Source: Devosia epidermidihirudinis (GTDB lineage: Bacteria > Pseudomonadota > Alphaproteobacteria > Rhizobiales > Devosiaceae). From it: DNA of 64,000 nucleotides. Within the stretch, counting starts at the first letter, position 1, and each line of letters begins with the position of its first letter. The translations under genes were made by a program, and so were the position numbers. Below the pieces are notes generated by a model. That model ran no database searches. It worked only from the letters and a program-made list of their open reading frames with translations, and was not told the DNA's origin. Shown here piece by piece: positions 46,466-54,408 of the stretch. The DNA is taken from NCBI RefSeq assembly GCF_000971295.1, contig NZ_LANJ01000045.1:184014-248013 (forward strand). Reading direction: 5' to 3'.

Positions 46466-46930
46466 ATGAGCTTCTTCGACGATATCAAGACCAAGATCTT
46501 TGGCGCTCCGGCAGCTTCTGCGGCCGTCGCCCCCGGCGCCGCCACCCCCGCTGCAGCCGCTCCAGTCAGCGATGCTGCCAAGGTTGCCCAGCAGGCAGCG
46601 CTTGATGCCGGCATGGCAGCTGCCAACAAGGCCATCGCCGACGCCGCAGCCGCCAATGCTGCCGCTGCTGCCAAGGTCGACGTTGCCGCCGTTCTCGACG
46701 CCGCCGTCGCTAAGTCCGGCCAGCCCCTCCACTGGAAGACCTCTATCGTCGACCTGCTCAAGGCGCTCGATCTCGACAGCTCGCTGACCGCCCGCAAAGC
46801 CTTGGCCGATGAACTCGGCTACACCGGCGACAAATCCGACTCAGCCACAATGAACATCTGGCTGCACAAACAGGTCCTCGCCAAACTCGCCGCCAACGGC
46901 GGCAAAGTCCCAGAGACCCTGCTAGCGTAA
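46466..46930 (+). CDS. DUF3597 domain-containing protein
   Basis: 154 residues. The start SFFDDIKTKIFG and the C-terminal domain (about 80-154) WKTSIVDLLKALDLDSSLTARKALADELGY with MNIWLHKQVLAKLAANGG are the DUF3597 pattern; the middle is an Ala-rich low-complexity stretch. No signal peptide. Function unknown; the C-terminal part resembles a small helical cell-wall or peptidoglycan-binding module. Confidence 0.87.
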   Translation: MSFFDDIKTKIFGAPAASAAVAPGAATPAAAAPVSDAAKVAQQAALDAGMAAANKAIADAAAANAAAAAKVDVAAVLDAAVAKSGQPLHWKTSIVDLLKALDLDSSLTARKALADELGYTGDKSDSATMNIWLHKQVLAKLAANGGKVPETLLA

Positions 46931-46937
46931 CCCCCAA

Positions 46938-46965
46938 ATGCCCGCCTACCGGCGGGCATTTTTTT
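46938..46965 (+). terminator. Rho-independent terminator
   Basis: ATGCCCGCC/GGCGGGCAT stem with TACC loop, then a run of T. Confidence 0.93.
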
Positions 46966-47065
46966 CTAGTTCTGTGCCGATCCACGGTCTGCGTCGCCCT
47001 TGTCGCTCCAGCGGGCGAACACTAGCTATAGATTTCACACATCAAGCACAGGAAAGGCCGCAGTC

Positions 47066-47488
47066 ATGAGCGACTTCAACGACCAAGTCATCGCCGACTT
47101 CAACAAGAATGGCGGCAAGCCCGGCGGGTATTTTGAAAACGCCCCGGTCCTGCTGCTGCACGCGATTGGCGCAAAGTCTGGCGAAGAGCGCACCCAGCCG
47201 CTGATGTTCCTGCATGAAGGCGACGGCCCCTGGTACGTTTTCGCCTCTTATGGCGGCGGACCAAAGGACCCCGCCTGGTACCACAACGTGGTCACCAACC
47301 CGGATTTCGATATCTCGGTCGGCGATGGCACAACCATTGAGCGCGTGCCGGTTCACGCCCGCGTGCTGGAAGGCGATGAGCGCGAAACCACCTATGCGCG
47401 CCAGGCGAGCCTGTTCCCCCAGTTCGCCAAATACAAAGAAGACACCACCCGCGACTTCATCCCCGTCATCGAACTGACGCGCCGTTGA
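47066..47488 (+). CDS. Nitroreductase/deazaflavin-dependent oxidoreductase family protein (DDN-like)
   Basis: 140 residues of the split-barrel DDN family. Signature: APVLLLHAIGAKSGEERTQPLMFLHEGDGPWYVFASYGG, then DPAWYHNVVTNPDF and a C-terminal FPQFAKYKEDTTR-IPVIELTR. Actinobacterial members use cofactor F420; whether this organism makes F420 cannot be told here, so the cofactor is open. GGAAAGG precedes the ATG. Confidence 0.88.
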   Translation: MSDFNDQVIADFNKNGGKPGGYFENAPVLLLHAIGAKSGEERTQPLMFLHEGDGPWYVFASYGGGPKDPAWYHNVVTNPDFDISVGDGTTIERVPVHARVLEGDERETTYARQASLFPQFAKYKEDTTRDFIPVIELTRR

Positions 47489-47526
47489 TCTGACGCTCGG
47501 CGAGGCAGCGCCATCGGCCCTGCCTC

Positions 47527-48195
47527 CTAGGCGTAGGCAACCCAGCCGCGAAAGCTCAACCCGGCGTAAAACAGGGTAACGTCGCTAAACCCGGCGTCAC
47601 GCAGCAAAGCTTCGTCATCCTCGGGCGAGAGGATCGAGAGCTTCTCGCGCATGGTCTGCATGGCGCTTTCGGCATTGGCTGGGGGCGTGCCGCCAAAGGC
47701 CACATGGCGCGCCAGCCATTGGGTGCGCGCGGGCTCCTCCTGCGAGAAGCTGATATGGGCGACCACAAACGGCGCCCCCGGCGCCAGCCGCTGCCGCACC
47801 TGCTGCAGTGTCGCGAGGCGTTGCTCGCGCGGCACGAAATGCAGCGTCAGCAGACACGTCGCGCCGTCAAACGGCCCTTCCGGCGCCGCATCGATATAGC
47901 CTTCATGCAGCCCGATCCGCGCCTGATGCGGCCTGATGATCTCTTCGGCCACGCCCAGCATGGCCGCCGATGGGTCCACCCCGTCAAACGTCCATCCGAC
48001 ATGATCATCGGCCAGCGCCTTGAGCTCCAGCCCGCCCCCTGCTCCCAGCACCAGCACACGCCCCTGCGCCGGCACGCGCTCGGCCAGCAGCATCGAGGTC
48101 ATCTTATGAAGGCTGGCAAAGCCCGGCACCTGCCGCGGCGGCGCTGACGCATAGCTTTGCGCATGGGACGAACCGAAAGCTGCACTCTGGGTCAT
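47527..48195 (-). CDS. Class I SAM-dependent methyltransferase
   Basis: 222 residues. Motif I RVLVLGAGGGLELKALA (about 46-62), acidic loop GVDPSAAMLGVAEE, and post-motif CLLTLHFVPREQRLATLQQVRQRLAPGAPFVVAHI. Substrate unknown; the family pattern (FVxRExR) resembles small-molecule or tRNA-U34-type methylases. Start taken at ATG 48195; GTG 48204 is possible. A 21-bp inverted repeat lies 24 bp upstream, in the divergent region. Confidence 0.86.
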   Translation of the reverse strand: MTQSAAFGSSHAQSYASAPPRQVPGFASLHKMTSMLLAERVPAQGRVLVLGAGGGLELKALADDHVGWTFDGVDPSAAMLGVAEEIIRPHQARIGLHEGYIDAAPEGPFDGATCLLTLHFVPREQRLATLQQVRQRLAPGAPFVVAHISFSQEEPARTQWLARHVAFGGTPPANAESAMQTMREKLSILSPEDDEALLRDAGFSDVTLFYAGLSFRGWVAYA

Positions 48196-48219
48196 AGCGG
48201 GCACTCACATCACAATATC

Positions 48220-48240
48220 ATGTAACATGTATTGTTACAT
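48220..48240. promoter_or_regulatory. Perfect inverted-repeat operator ATGTAACA-N5-TGTTACAT
   Basis: 8-bp perfect arms, 5-bp spacer, in the gap between the methyltransferase and the membrane protein gene. TetR-type dimension. No regulator gene adjoins; the nearest TetR gene is at 50.9 kb and has its own different operator. Confidence 0.65.
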
Positions 48241-48345
48241 TTAGAATGCATGTCAAGGCGCGGCGGGCGGCGCTGTAAGCCTCTCGTAAGCCGCAGGTCG
48301 TCTACAGGCGCCAATTGCCACCCAAGGCCGATTGGAAACCTCAAG

Positions 48346-48999
48346 ATGACCCTTTTCAAAAGCGCATGGCGCCATGTTCAACACCACCGCACGGCGTTCA
48401 TCGTCCTCAACGTCGCCTTCTACGCCATTCTGGCGTTCGGCATGGCCATCACCATGGCGTTCCCCCAACTCAAGGACTACGCCAACGCCTTCTATGACCT
48501 GCACCATTTCGAGTTGCCGATCATGACCGTGGGCCTGGCGGCCTATTCCACCGGAAATGTCGCGGTGGCGGCCGCGGTGACCTTCTTTGTCAACATCAGC
48601 GTCGCCCTGGTGCTGACCATCATCCCTTCGCTGATCGTCCCGTTCATCGGCATCGCGGCAGTGTTTTACCGCGTCATTCTCTGGGGCGGCATGTTCTCGC
48701 CTTTCGGGTTCGAGGCCATCATCTTCGTGCCCCACATGCCCACCGTGCTGCTTGAAGGTTTCGCCTATGTCCTCGCTGCCTTCGCCGCCTATGTGCATGG
48801 CGTGCGCGTCATCCACCCTGCCCGCTATGGCTACGCCACCCGCTGGGACGCCTACAAGGGCGGCCTCAAGCCCATGGGCACCTTGCTTGGCGTGGTCGTC
48901 CTCATTCTCATCGTCGCCGCCATCTACGAAGCGCTCGAAGTGATCTACTGGGTCCCCGTGCTGCTCAACGCGGCGCTGCAAAGCGTCGGCGCGCTCTAA
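48346..48999 (+). CDS. Integral membrane protein, weakly SpoIIM-like
   Basis: 217 residues with about five membrane helices: 18-40, 60-80, 83-115, 130-155 and 185-210. The segment MFSPFGFEAIIFVPHMPTVLLEGFAYVLAAFAAY resembles the conserved helix pair of stage II sporulation protein M (DUF95) proteins, where an H/P motif precedes a hydrophobic, Gly/Ala-rich helix. The match is weak. AAG-rich leader without a clear ribosome site. Diverges from the methyltransferase and probably shares its operator. Confidence 0.65.
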   Translation: MTLFKSAWRHVQHHRTAFIVLNVAFYAILAFGMAITMAFPQLKDYANAFYDLHHFELPIMTVGLAAYSTGNVAVAAAVTFFVNISVALVLTIIPSLIVPFIGIAAVFYRVILWGGMFSPFGFEAIIFVPHMPTVLLEGFAYVLAAFAAYVHGVRVIHPARYGYATRWDAYKGGLKPMGTLLGVVVLILIVAAIYEALEVIYWVPVLLNAALQSVGAL

Positions 49000-49005
49000 G
49001 CAAAA

Positions 49006-49031
49006 TGGGCCCGTGCGTCACCACGGGCCCA
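49006..49031 (-). terminator. Rho-independent terminator of arr, overlapping its 3' end
   Basis: Minus strand TGGGCCCGTG/CACGGGCCCA (10 bp, 6-nt loop) followed by TTTTGC. The present arr stop codon (49018-49020) lies inside the loop. Confidence 0.8.
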
Positions 49032-49449
49032 CCTGCTTAGTCGATCGCCTCGACCCCGGCCTCTTGAGTTCCTCAACCCGGTCCTTCATCGCCTTCAGCA
49101 CGTCGGGCGCGTGGCCCTGCCAGTGCTCCACTTCGCCAATAACCCGCAGCGGCTGCTGCGACCGATAGGACTTGGTTGGATTGCCGGGGAATTTCTTGTC
49201 GGTGAGATTGGGATCGTCAATGAAGTCACCCATTGGCTCGACGATGTAAATCCGCTCCCGCCCCTCGCCCAGCGCCAGCTCGGCGCCCCAGATCGCCGCC
49301 TCGAGCGTGGCCGCGAAATACACCCAGGACGCCTGTTTGCGCTGCCCATAATTGGAGCTGTAGCCCGCCGAAATCAGATCCCCGGTCCGAAAATCGACCT
49401 TCGTGCCATGGTAGTAAGGCCCTGGCTTGTCGCCATCAATTGCCGCCAT
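49018..49449 (-). CDS. arr: Rifampin ADP-ribosyltransferase (Arr), frameshifted C-terminus
   Basis: Inactivates rifamycins by ADP-ribosylation of the C23 hydroxyl using NAD. 143 residues. Family blocks are complete: PGPYYHGTKVDFRTGDLI with the catalytic His, VYFAATLEAAIWGAELALGEGRERIYIVEP, and DDPNLTDKKFPGNPTKSYRS with the Asp. The last residues (RPGSRRSTKQVGPW) are odd: one base gained in the CCCC run at 49054-49057 would give VEAID and a stop at 49037-49039. So a small frameshift has added a tail read from the terminator. The catalytic core should be unaffected. Confidence 0.88.
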   Translation of the reverse strand: MAAIDGDKPGPYYHGTKVDFRTGDLISAGYSSNYGQRKQASWVYFAATLEAAIWGAELALGEGRERIYIVEPMGDFIDDPNLTDKKFPGNPTKSYRSQQPLRVIGEVEHWQGHAPDVLKAMKDRVEELKRPGSRRSTKQVGPW

Positions 49450-49567
49450 CTGTCGCTCCCGCGCCTTTAGGGGGACGCGATATTAAGCAAACACCCCGCC
49501 CTTGAAACAAGCCCCCACCGCTCCCTAGTTATGAGGTGGCGGGAAGACCAAAGGCCCCGCCACGCGC

Positions 49568-50764
49568 CTATGCCGCGACCGGCTCGGCCTTCAGCTGCTT
49601 GAACCTGAGGCTCAGCACCAGCGGAATGCTGATGGCGTAGATGGCCACCACCGACAGCCAGATCGCGCCCGGCCATTGCTGGCGCACCACGAAGTAAACG
49701 CTGGAAAAGAACAGCGGCCCGATGATCGAGGCCAGGCTCAGCGCCGAGGCGAGCACGCCCTGGAACTGCCCCTGCAGGGTCTCATCGACCTGCCGCGTGG
49801 CCAGCGATTGCAGCGTCGGCACGCCAATGCCGCCCAGCGCGAAGATCGGCATGATGGCAAAGATCATCCAGCTTTCGGTGGCAAAGGCCATCACGGTCAG
49901 CCCCACGCAGGCACACAAAATGCCAGTGAGGATCGCTCCGCGTTCACCCAGCAGCTTGACGGCCGGACCGGGCAGAAACGCCTGCGCCAACGCCTGGCAC
50001 ACCCCGTAGGCGCCCAGCGACAGGCCGATCCACAGCCCGTTCCAGCCGAAGGCGTCATTGCCCCACAGCGCCCATGATGTGCCATAGGCTTCGCCCGTGG
50101 CGCTGAACACAAAGAAGATGAAGACAATGGGCAGCACGGCCTTCATCGAAAACACCCAACGCAGCGGCCGCAGCGGATCGAGCGCAGCAAAATCGATCTT
50201 TCCACCGCTCGGTGTGCGCGACTCCGGCAGCACAAAGAACGCCAGCAACAGATTGAAACCATTGAGGATAGCCGCCGCAATGAAGGGCAGCCGCACCCAA
50301 TAGTCACCCAGCAGGCCACCCAGGATCGGCCCGATGATAAAGCCCACGCCGAACATGGCGTTGAACAGGCCGAAGCGGCGGGCTCGCTTATCCTCGGGGG
50401 AAATATCGGTGATATAGGCCGTGGCCACAGACACGTTGGCGCTGCTCAGCCCGGCAATGGCACGGCCCAACAGCAGCATCCACAGGCTCGGCGCAAAGGC
50501 GAGGAACAGGTAGTTGATCGCCGCGCCCGCCAGCGAAATCAGCAGCACCGGCCTCCGCCCGATCTTGTCGCTGAGCGAACCCAGCACCGGCGCGAAGATG
50601 AACTGCATGGTGGCGTAAAGCGCGGCCATGATGCCGATATAGGTCGCGACATTGTCGGCATGGGTCACGTCTTCGAGCAATGTCGGGAGAATGGGGAAAA
50701 TCAGCCCAATGCCCACTGCGTCAAGGACAATGGCTGTAAAGATGACGATAAGCGGCTTGTTCAT
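49568..50764 (-). CDS. TCR/Tet-family MFS efflux transporter
   Basis: 398 residues, twelve membrane helices. It has the Tet(A)-group start LIVIFTAIVLDAVGIGLIFPILPTLL, motif A GSLSDKIGRRPVLLISLAGA between helices 2 and 3, and the helix-4 to -5 region LLGRAIAGLSSANVSVATAYITDISPEDKRARRFGL. Chromosomal relatives are not always tetracycline pumps, so the drug is unproven. The start at 50764 has GGAG 7 nt upstream. Divergent from a TetR regulator, the classic tetA/tetR layout. Confidence 0.9.
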   Translation of the reverse strand: MNKPLIVIFTAIVLDAVGIGLIFPILPTLLEDVTHADNVATYIGIMAALYATMQFIFAPVLGSLSDKIGRRPVLLISLAGAAINYLFLAFAPSLWMLLLGRAIAGLSSANVSVATAYITDISPEDKRARRFGLFNAMFGVGFIIGPILGGLLGDYWVRLPFIAAAILNGFNLLLAFFVLPESRTPSGGKIDFAALDPLRPLRWVFSMKAVLPIVFIFFVFSATGEAYGTSWALWGNDAFGWNGLWIGLSLGAYGVCQALAQAFLPGPAVKLLGERGAILTGILCACVGLTVMAFATESWMIFAIMPIFALGGIGVPTLQSLATRQVDETLQGQFQGVLASALSLASIIGPLFFSSVYFVVRQQWPGAIWLSVVAIYAISIPLVLSLRFKQLKAEPVAA

Positions 50765-50851
50765 ATCGAACTCCGGTCGATGCGAGCCCACAATGCCGCT
50801 CTGCGGCCGGGTTTGGCTCTGACATCGGAGATATCAAGGTGAAGTTACATA

Positions 50852-50877
50852 TACCGAGTTTAAATATATACTCAGTA
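50852..50877. promoter_or_regulatory. Candidate TetR operator between the MFS and tetR genes
   Basis: TACCGAGT-N10-ACTCAGTA inverted repeat (one mismatched pair) in a very AT-rich stretch (TTTAAATATAT) within the 149-bp divergent region, positioned to control both genes. Confidence 0.5.
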
Positions 50878-50913
50878 CATGTTTTGCTATGCGCCTAGAG
50901 GAGCACTGAGTCA

Positions 50914-51543
50914 ATGCCGTCCGATCTGCGAACCCGTAAGCGTCTCGCCATGCGCCAGGCCATATCCAACGCCGCCACGCGCCTGTTCTTCGCGCGAGGC
51001 TTTGATCATGTGACGATCGATGAAATCGCCAAAGAGGCCGATGTCGGGCGCATGACGGTGTTCAATCACTTCCCTCGCAAGGAGGACATGTTCTTTGATC
51101 GCGATGACGAGGCCCGCGACAACCTGCTCAACGCCCTGCGCCAGCGCGCCCCCGAGATCTCCCCTGTCGAAGCCTTTCGCCTGCTCGCCCACCGGCTCAT
51201 TGCCGATAAAGCGCCCTATGTGGAATTCTCCGCCCGCAGCGCCGAGTTCATGAACACCATCGTGGCCAGCGAGGCGCTGAAGGCCCGTGCCCGCCAGACC
51301 CGCGACGAACTGACCGGCCAAACTGCAGCAGCTCTGGCGGAAACAACAGGACAGGCCGAAGACGCCAATGCGCGCCTGACGGCAAGCCTGCTGCTCGCCA
51401 CCTGGAGCACGGCCTATGCCGAGGCGCTGCGCACCCTCCAGCACACCGGCGACACCAAGGCCGCCAATGCCAGTTTCCTCGCCCTGATCGATCAGGGGAC
51501 GTTGGGCGTCAAAGCCGCCATGGCCGGAACGCCCTACGCCTAA
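50914..51543 (+). CDS. TetR-family transcriptional regulator
   Basis: 209 residues. N-terminal TetR helix-turn-helix: AISNAATRLFFARGFDHVTIDEIAKEADVGRMTVFNHFPRKEDMFF (about 13-60). The C-terminal ligand domain is not recognisable to subfamily, but position opposite the Tet-type pump implies it represses that pump and itself. GAGGAG lies about 14 nt ahead of the ATG, slightly far. Confidence 0.9.
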   Translation: MPSDLRTRKRLAMRQAISNAATRLFFARGFDHVTIDEIAKEADVGRMTVFNHFPRKEDMFFDRDDEARDNLLNALRQRAPEISPVEAFRLLAHRLIADKAPYVEFSARSAEFMNTIVASEALKARARQTRDELTGQTAAALAETTGQAEDANARLTASLLLATWSTAYAEALRTLQHTGDTKAANASFLALIDQGTLGVKAAMAGTPYA

Positions 51544-51546
51544 CCA

Positions 51547-52026
51547 TCAGCCCCGACGCGCTGCCTCGATAGCGGCAACGTCGATTTTCTTCATCGTCAT
51601 CATGGCTTCGAAGGCCCGCTTGGCCTCGTCGCCACCGGCCATCATCGCCTCGGTCAGCGCGCGCGGGGTGATCTGCCAGGAAATGCCCCACTTGTCGCGA
51701 CACCAGCCACACTGGCTCTCCTCCCCGCCATTGCCGACAATGGCGTCCCAGTAACGGTCGGTTTCTTCCTGGTCATCCGTGGCGATCTGAAACGAGAACG
51801 CCTCGGTGTGCTTGAACATCGGCCCGCCATTGAGCCCCATGCAGGGAATGCCGACCACAGTGAAATCCACGGTTAACACCGCCCCCGACTTGGTCGACGG
51901 ATTGTCGCTGGGCGCACGATGCACCCCGCTCACTTTGCTGTCGGGGAACAGCCCGGCGTAAAACTGCGCCGCTTCTTCTGCCCCCGTGTCATACCAAATG
52001 CAGACTGTGTTTTTTGCGAGTGCCAT
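51547..52026 (-). CDS. VOC-family (PhnB/glyoxalase-like) protein
   Basis: 159 residues of the 3-demethylubiquinone-methyltransferase-like/PhnB branch of the vicinal oxygen chelate fold. Blocks: NTVCIWYDTGAEEAAQFYAGLFPDS, VLTVDFTVVGIPCMGLNGGPMFKHTEAFSFQI, and WGISWQITPRALTEAMMAGG. The true activity of this branch is unknown. Its end is 3 bp from the tetR stop, convergent. Confidence 0.9.
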   Translation of the reverse strand: MALAKNTVCIWYDTGAEEAAQFYAGLFPDSKVSGVHRAPSDNPSTKSGAVLTVDFTVVGIPCMGLNGGPMFKHTEAFSFQIATDDQEETDRYWDAIVGNGGEESQCGWCRDKWGISWQITPRALTEAMMAGGDEAKRAFEAMMTMKKIDVAAIEAARRG

Positions 52027-52127
52027 AGCTTATCCTCCAAAGCCAATCCGAACAGTTTCACATCATCAGCTTCAATGCGCCAATAGCCCACATGTTCCCC
52101 TGAACTGGCCCATCCGGACACACAGCG

Positions 52128-52142
52128 TTAGCTCTTTGTTAA
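52128..52142 (+). promoter_or_regulatory. CtrA-like box upstream of mipZ
   Basis: TTAG-N7-TTAA, 7 of 8 positions of the CtrA consensus TTAA-N7-TTAA, 55 nt before the mipZ start codon. Confidence 0.4.
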
Positions 52143-52197
52143 CCATGTGATCGCTTGTTAGGGGCTGGGGATCGGTCCCTGATTTGGAGAGTCGGAC

Positions 52198-53046
52198 ATG
52201 GTGCAATCTGGCGCGCACGTCATTGCAGTGGGCAATGAAAAGGGAGGCTCCGGCAAGTCGACGACGGCGCTGCATCTGGCCGTCTATCTGCTGCATCAGG
52301 GCCATCGCGTCGCCACCATCGACGTCGACAGCCGCCAGCAGACGCTGACACGCTATGTCCGCAACCGGCGCAACACGGTCGACACCACTGGCCATCAGGT
52401 CCCCATGCCCAAGCATGTGCATCTGCCAACGGCCTGGGGCGACTCCATCCGCGAAAACCAGCAGGCCGAACTCGATATCTTCACCAAGGCCATGGATGGC
52501 CTGCGGGGCGAGGTCGATTTCATCGTCATCGACACCCCCGGCTTTGACGGCAATCTGGCCCGTCTTGCCCATGGCTTTGCCGATACGCTGGTCACCCCGG
52601 TCAATGACAGCATGATCGATCTCGACGTGCTGGCGCGTGTGGACCCCGTCACCGGCGAGCCCATCGAAACCAGCCCTTATTCACGCAATGTGCAGCGCGC
52701 CCGCGCCGACCGGCACGCTGCCACCGGCAAGGGCATCGATTGGGTTCTGGTGCGAAACCGCATTTCCAATCTCGGCTCGCGCAATGCCAGCCAGGTGCAG
52801 GACACCATCGAGCGCGTCGCCGCCCGCCTCTCCTGCCGCGTCGCCGATGGCATTGCCGAGCGCGTCATCTTTCGCTCGCTTTTCCCCATCGGCATGACGG
52901 TGTTCGATCCGCTCGATGCCAGCCTGCTCGGCGGCGCCCCCTCGATGTCCCACGTCAACGCCCGTCAGGAATACCGCAGCCTCGTCGCCGCCCTCCAGCT
53001 GCCAACGCCCGCGCGGACAACAGAACCCATGCGCCTCTCGGCCTGA
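52198..53046 (+). CDS. mipZ: Division-site positioning ATPase MipZ
   Basis: ParA/MinD-type ATPase that forms a bipolar gradient from ParB at the origins and keeps FtsZ rings at mid-cell in Alphaproteobacteria. 282 residues. Deviant Walker A VGNEKGGSGKST (about 11-22, signature Lys15), switch I region DVDSRQQTLTRYVRNRR typical for MipZ, and Walker B-like DFIVIDTPGFDGNL. No C-terminal amphipathic membrane helix of MinD. It is a single gene with its own upstream region. Confidence 0.95.
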   Translation: MVQSGAHVIAVGNEKGGSGKSTTALHLAVYLLHQGHRVATIDVDSRQQTLTRYVRNRRNTVDTTGHQVPMPKHVHLPTAWGDSIRENQQAELDIFTKAMDGLRGEVDFIVIDTPGFDGNLARLAHGFADTLVTPVNDSMIDLDVLARVDPVTGEPIETSPYSRNVQRARADRHAATGKGIDWVLVRNRISNLGSRNASQVQDTIERVAARLSCRVADGIAERVIFRSLFPIGMTVFDPLDASLLGGAPSMSHVNARQEYRSLVAALQLPTPARTTEPMRLSA

Positions 53047-53907
53047 TTATTCGCGCCGGGCTGCCAGCTTCTGCCAACGCCCCGGCGTCACGCCGAAGGC
53101 CTTGCGGAAATGGCGATGAAAGTGGCTCTGATCGGCAAAACCGGTCGCCGCAGCAACATCCGCAATCGCCGCGCCTGAGACGAGAAGGCGACGCCCGCGA
53201 TCCATGCGCCGCATGATCAAATAGCGGTGCGGGCTGGTGCCGCAGTAGCTCCGGAACTGCCGCGCCAGCGTAAAGCGATCCAGCCCCGACACCGCTTCCA
53301 GCGCCTCCGAGCGCACCAGCTCGCCCTCGGCCTCATCGAGATAGTCCCGCGCCCGCTTCAGTGCGGGAACATCGAGCAACATGGCCCGCCGTGCTGGCCC
53401 ACCCGCCTGCCGCAGCAGCCCATCGGCCAGCTCCGCCGAAAACTGATCGGCCCCCAGCGGCTCGATATCGGCCTCAAGATCATCCAGCACCGCCATCAGC
53501 GCCCGCCGCAACGCCGGATCATCCACCACCGGATTGGCCACAAACGGCAGCCCACCAGCCAGCCCAAGGCTCTCCTGCAACAAAATCGGCTCGATATAGA
53601 GCATCCGATACAGCAGCCCCAGCTCGTTGCCGGCGCCGCCGTCATGCTCCTCGTCGGGATGCAGAATGATGATCTGTCCGGGCAGCGACGCGCGCCTCTC
53701 GCCGCGATACCAGAACGATTGCACGCCCTGCATGGTCACGCCGATGGCATAGGCATCGTGGCGATGACGCGAATAGGCATCTCCGGCAAACCGCGCCTCG
53801 ATCCGCTCGATCCCCGGATAGCTTGGCGCTGCGAAGACCACATCGTCCCCCGCGCTGCACAAACGTCCAAGACCATCATCCGCACCCGGCTCTATCACAC
53901 GCGACAT
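53047..53907 (-). CDS. AraC-family transcriptional regulator
   Basis: 286 residues. N-terminal cupin-like sensing domain (SRHRHDAYAIGVTMQGVQSFWYRGER, HPDEEHDGG) and a C-terminal double helix-turn-helix (LDRFTLARQFRSYCGTSPHRYLIMRRMDRGRRLL and DVAAATGFADQSHFHRHFRKAFGVTPGRW). Pairs of an AraC protein and a divergent DUF2000 gene occur elsewhere. ATG 53907 has AAGGGA 6 nt upstream. Only 27 bp separate it from the DUF2000 start. Confidence 0.92.
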   Translation of the reverse strand: MSRVIEPGADDGLGRLCSAGDDVVFAAPSYPGIERIEARFAGDAYSRHRHDAYAIGVTMQGVQSFWYRGERRASLPGQIIILHPDEEHDGGAGNELGLLYRMLYIEPILLQESLGLAGGLPFVANPVVDDPALRRALMAVLDDLEADIEPLGADQFSAELADGLLRQAGGPARRAMLLDVPALKRARDYLDEAEGELVRSEALEAVSGLDRFTLARQFRSYCGTSPHRYLIMRRMDRGRRLLVSGAAIADVAAATGFADQSHFHRHFRKAFGVTPGRWQKLAARRE

Positions 53908-53934
53908 ATCAATCCCTTTCCCGCGTGATGACCC

Positions 53935-54342
53935 ATGTTCGATACCAAGATTGCCTTTGTTCTGCGTAATGATCTCGCCGTCTGGCAGACCCTCAATGTC
54001 ACGGCGTTTCTCGCCACCGGCATTGCGGCGCAGACGCCCGACCTCGTCGGTGAACCCTATGTCGATCGCGCTGGCAACACATTCAATGCCTTGTCGCGCC
54101 AGCCCATGATTGTGCTGGCAGCCGATCAGGACACCCTGCGCACCATCCACCGACGCGCGCTGGATCGGGGTGTCGTCGCCTCCGCCTATGTCGAAGATAT
54201 GTTCGCCACCGGCCATGACGAAGCCAACCGCGCGGTCTTCGTGCAATATGGCCCTGACGACGCCCCGCTAGTGGGCATTGCCCTGCGCGCCGACAAGAAG
54301 CTCGTCGACAAGATCACCAAGGGCGCCAAAATGCATCCCTGA
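53935..54342 (+). CDS. DUF2000 family protein
   Basis: 135 residues, a small alpha/beta protein: KIAFVLRNDLAVWQTLNVTAFLATGIA at the start, QPMIVLAADQDTLRTIHRRAL in the middle and PLVGIALRADKKLVDKITKGAKMHP at the end, as in DUF2000 (PTH2-like fold). Function unknown. Divergent from the AraC regulator, its probable controller. Confidence 0.88.
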   Translation: MFDTKIAFVLRNDLAVWQTLNVTAFLATGIAAQTPDLVGEPYVDRAGNTFNALSRQPMIVLAADQDTLRTIHRRALDRGVVASAYVEDMFATGHDEANRAVFVQYGPDDAPLVGIALRADKKLVDKITKGAKMHP

Positions 54343-54408
54343 CCGCCTGTCGAATTGGCGCTCCTCCGCTCGTCATAGTACCATGATGCAACGCGAGGAG
54401 TGCCGCCC

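Noticed and set aside
49018..51543. Mobile resistance island (arr plus Tet-type pump)
   Set aside because: No integrase, attachment site, insertion sequence or composition shift is seen around it; chromosomal origin is simpler.
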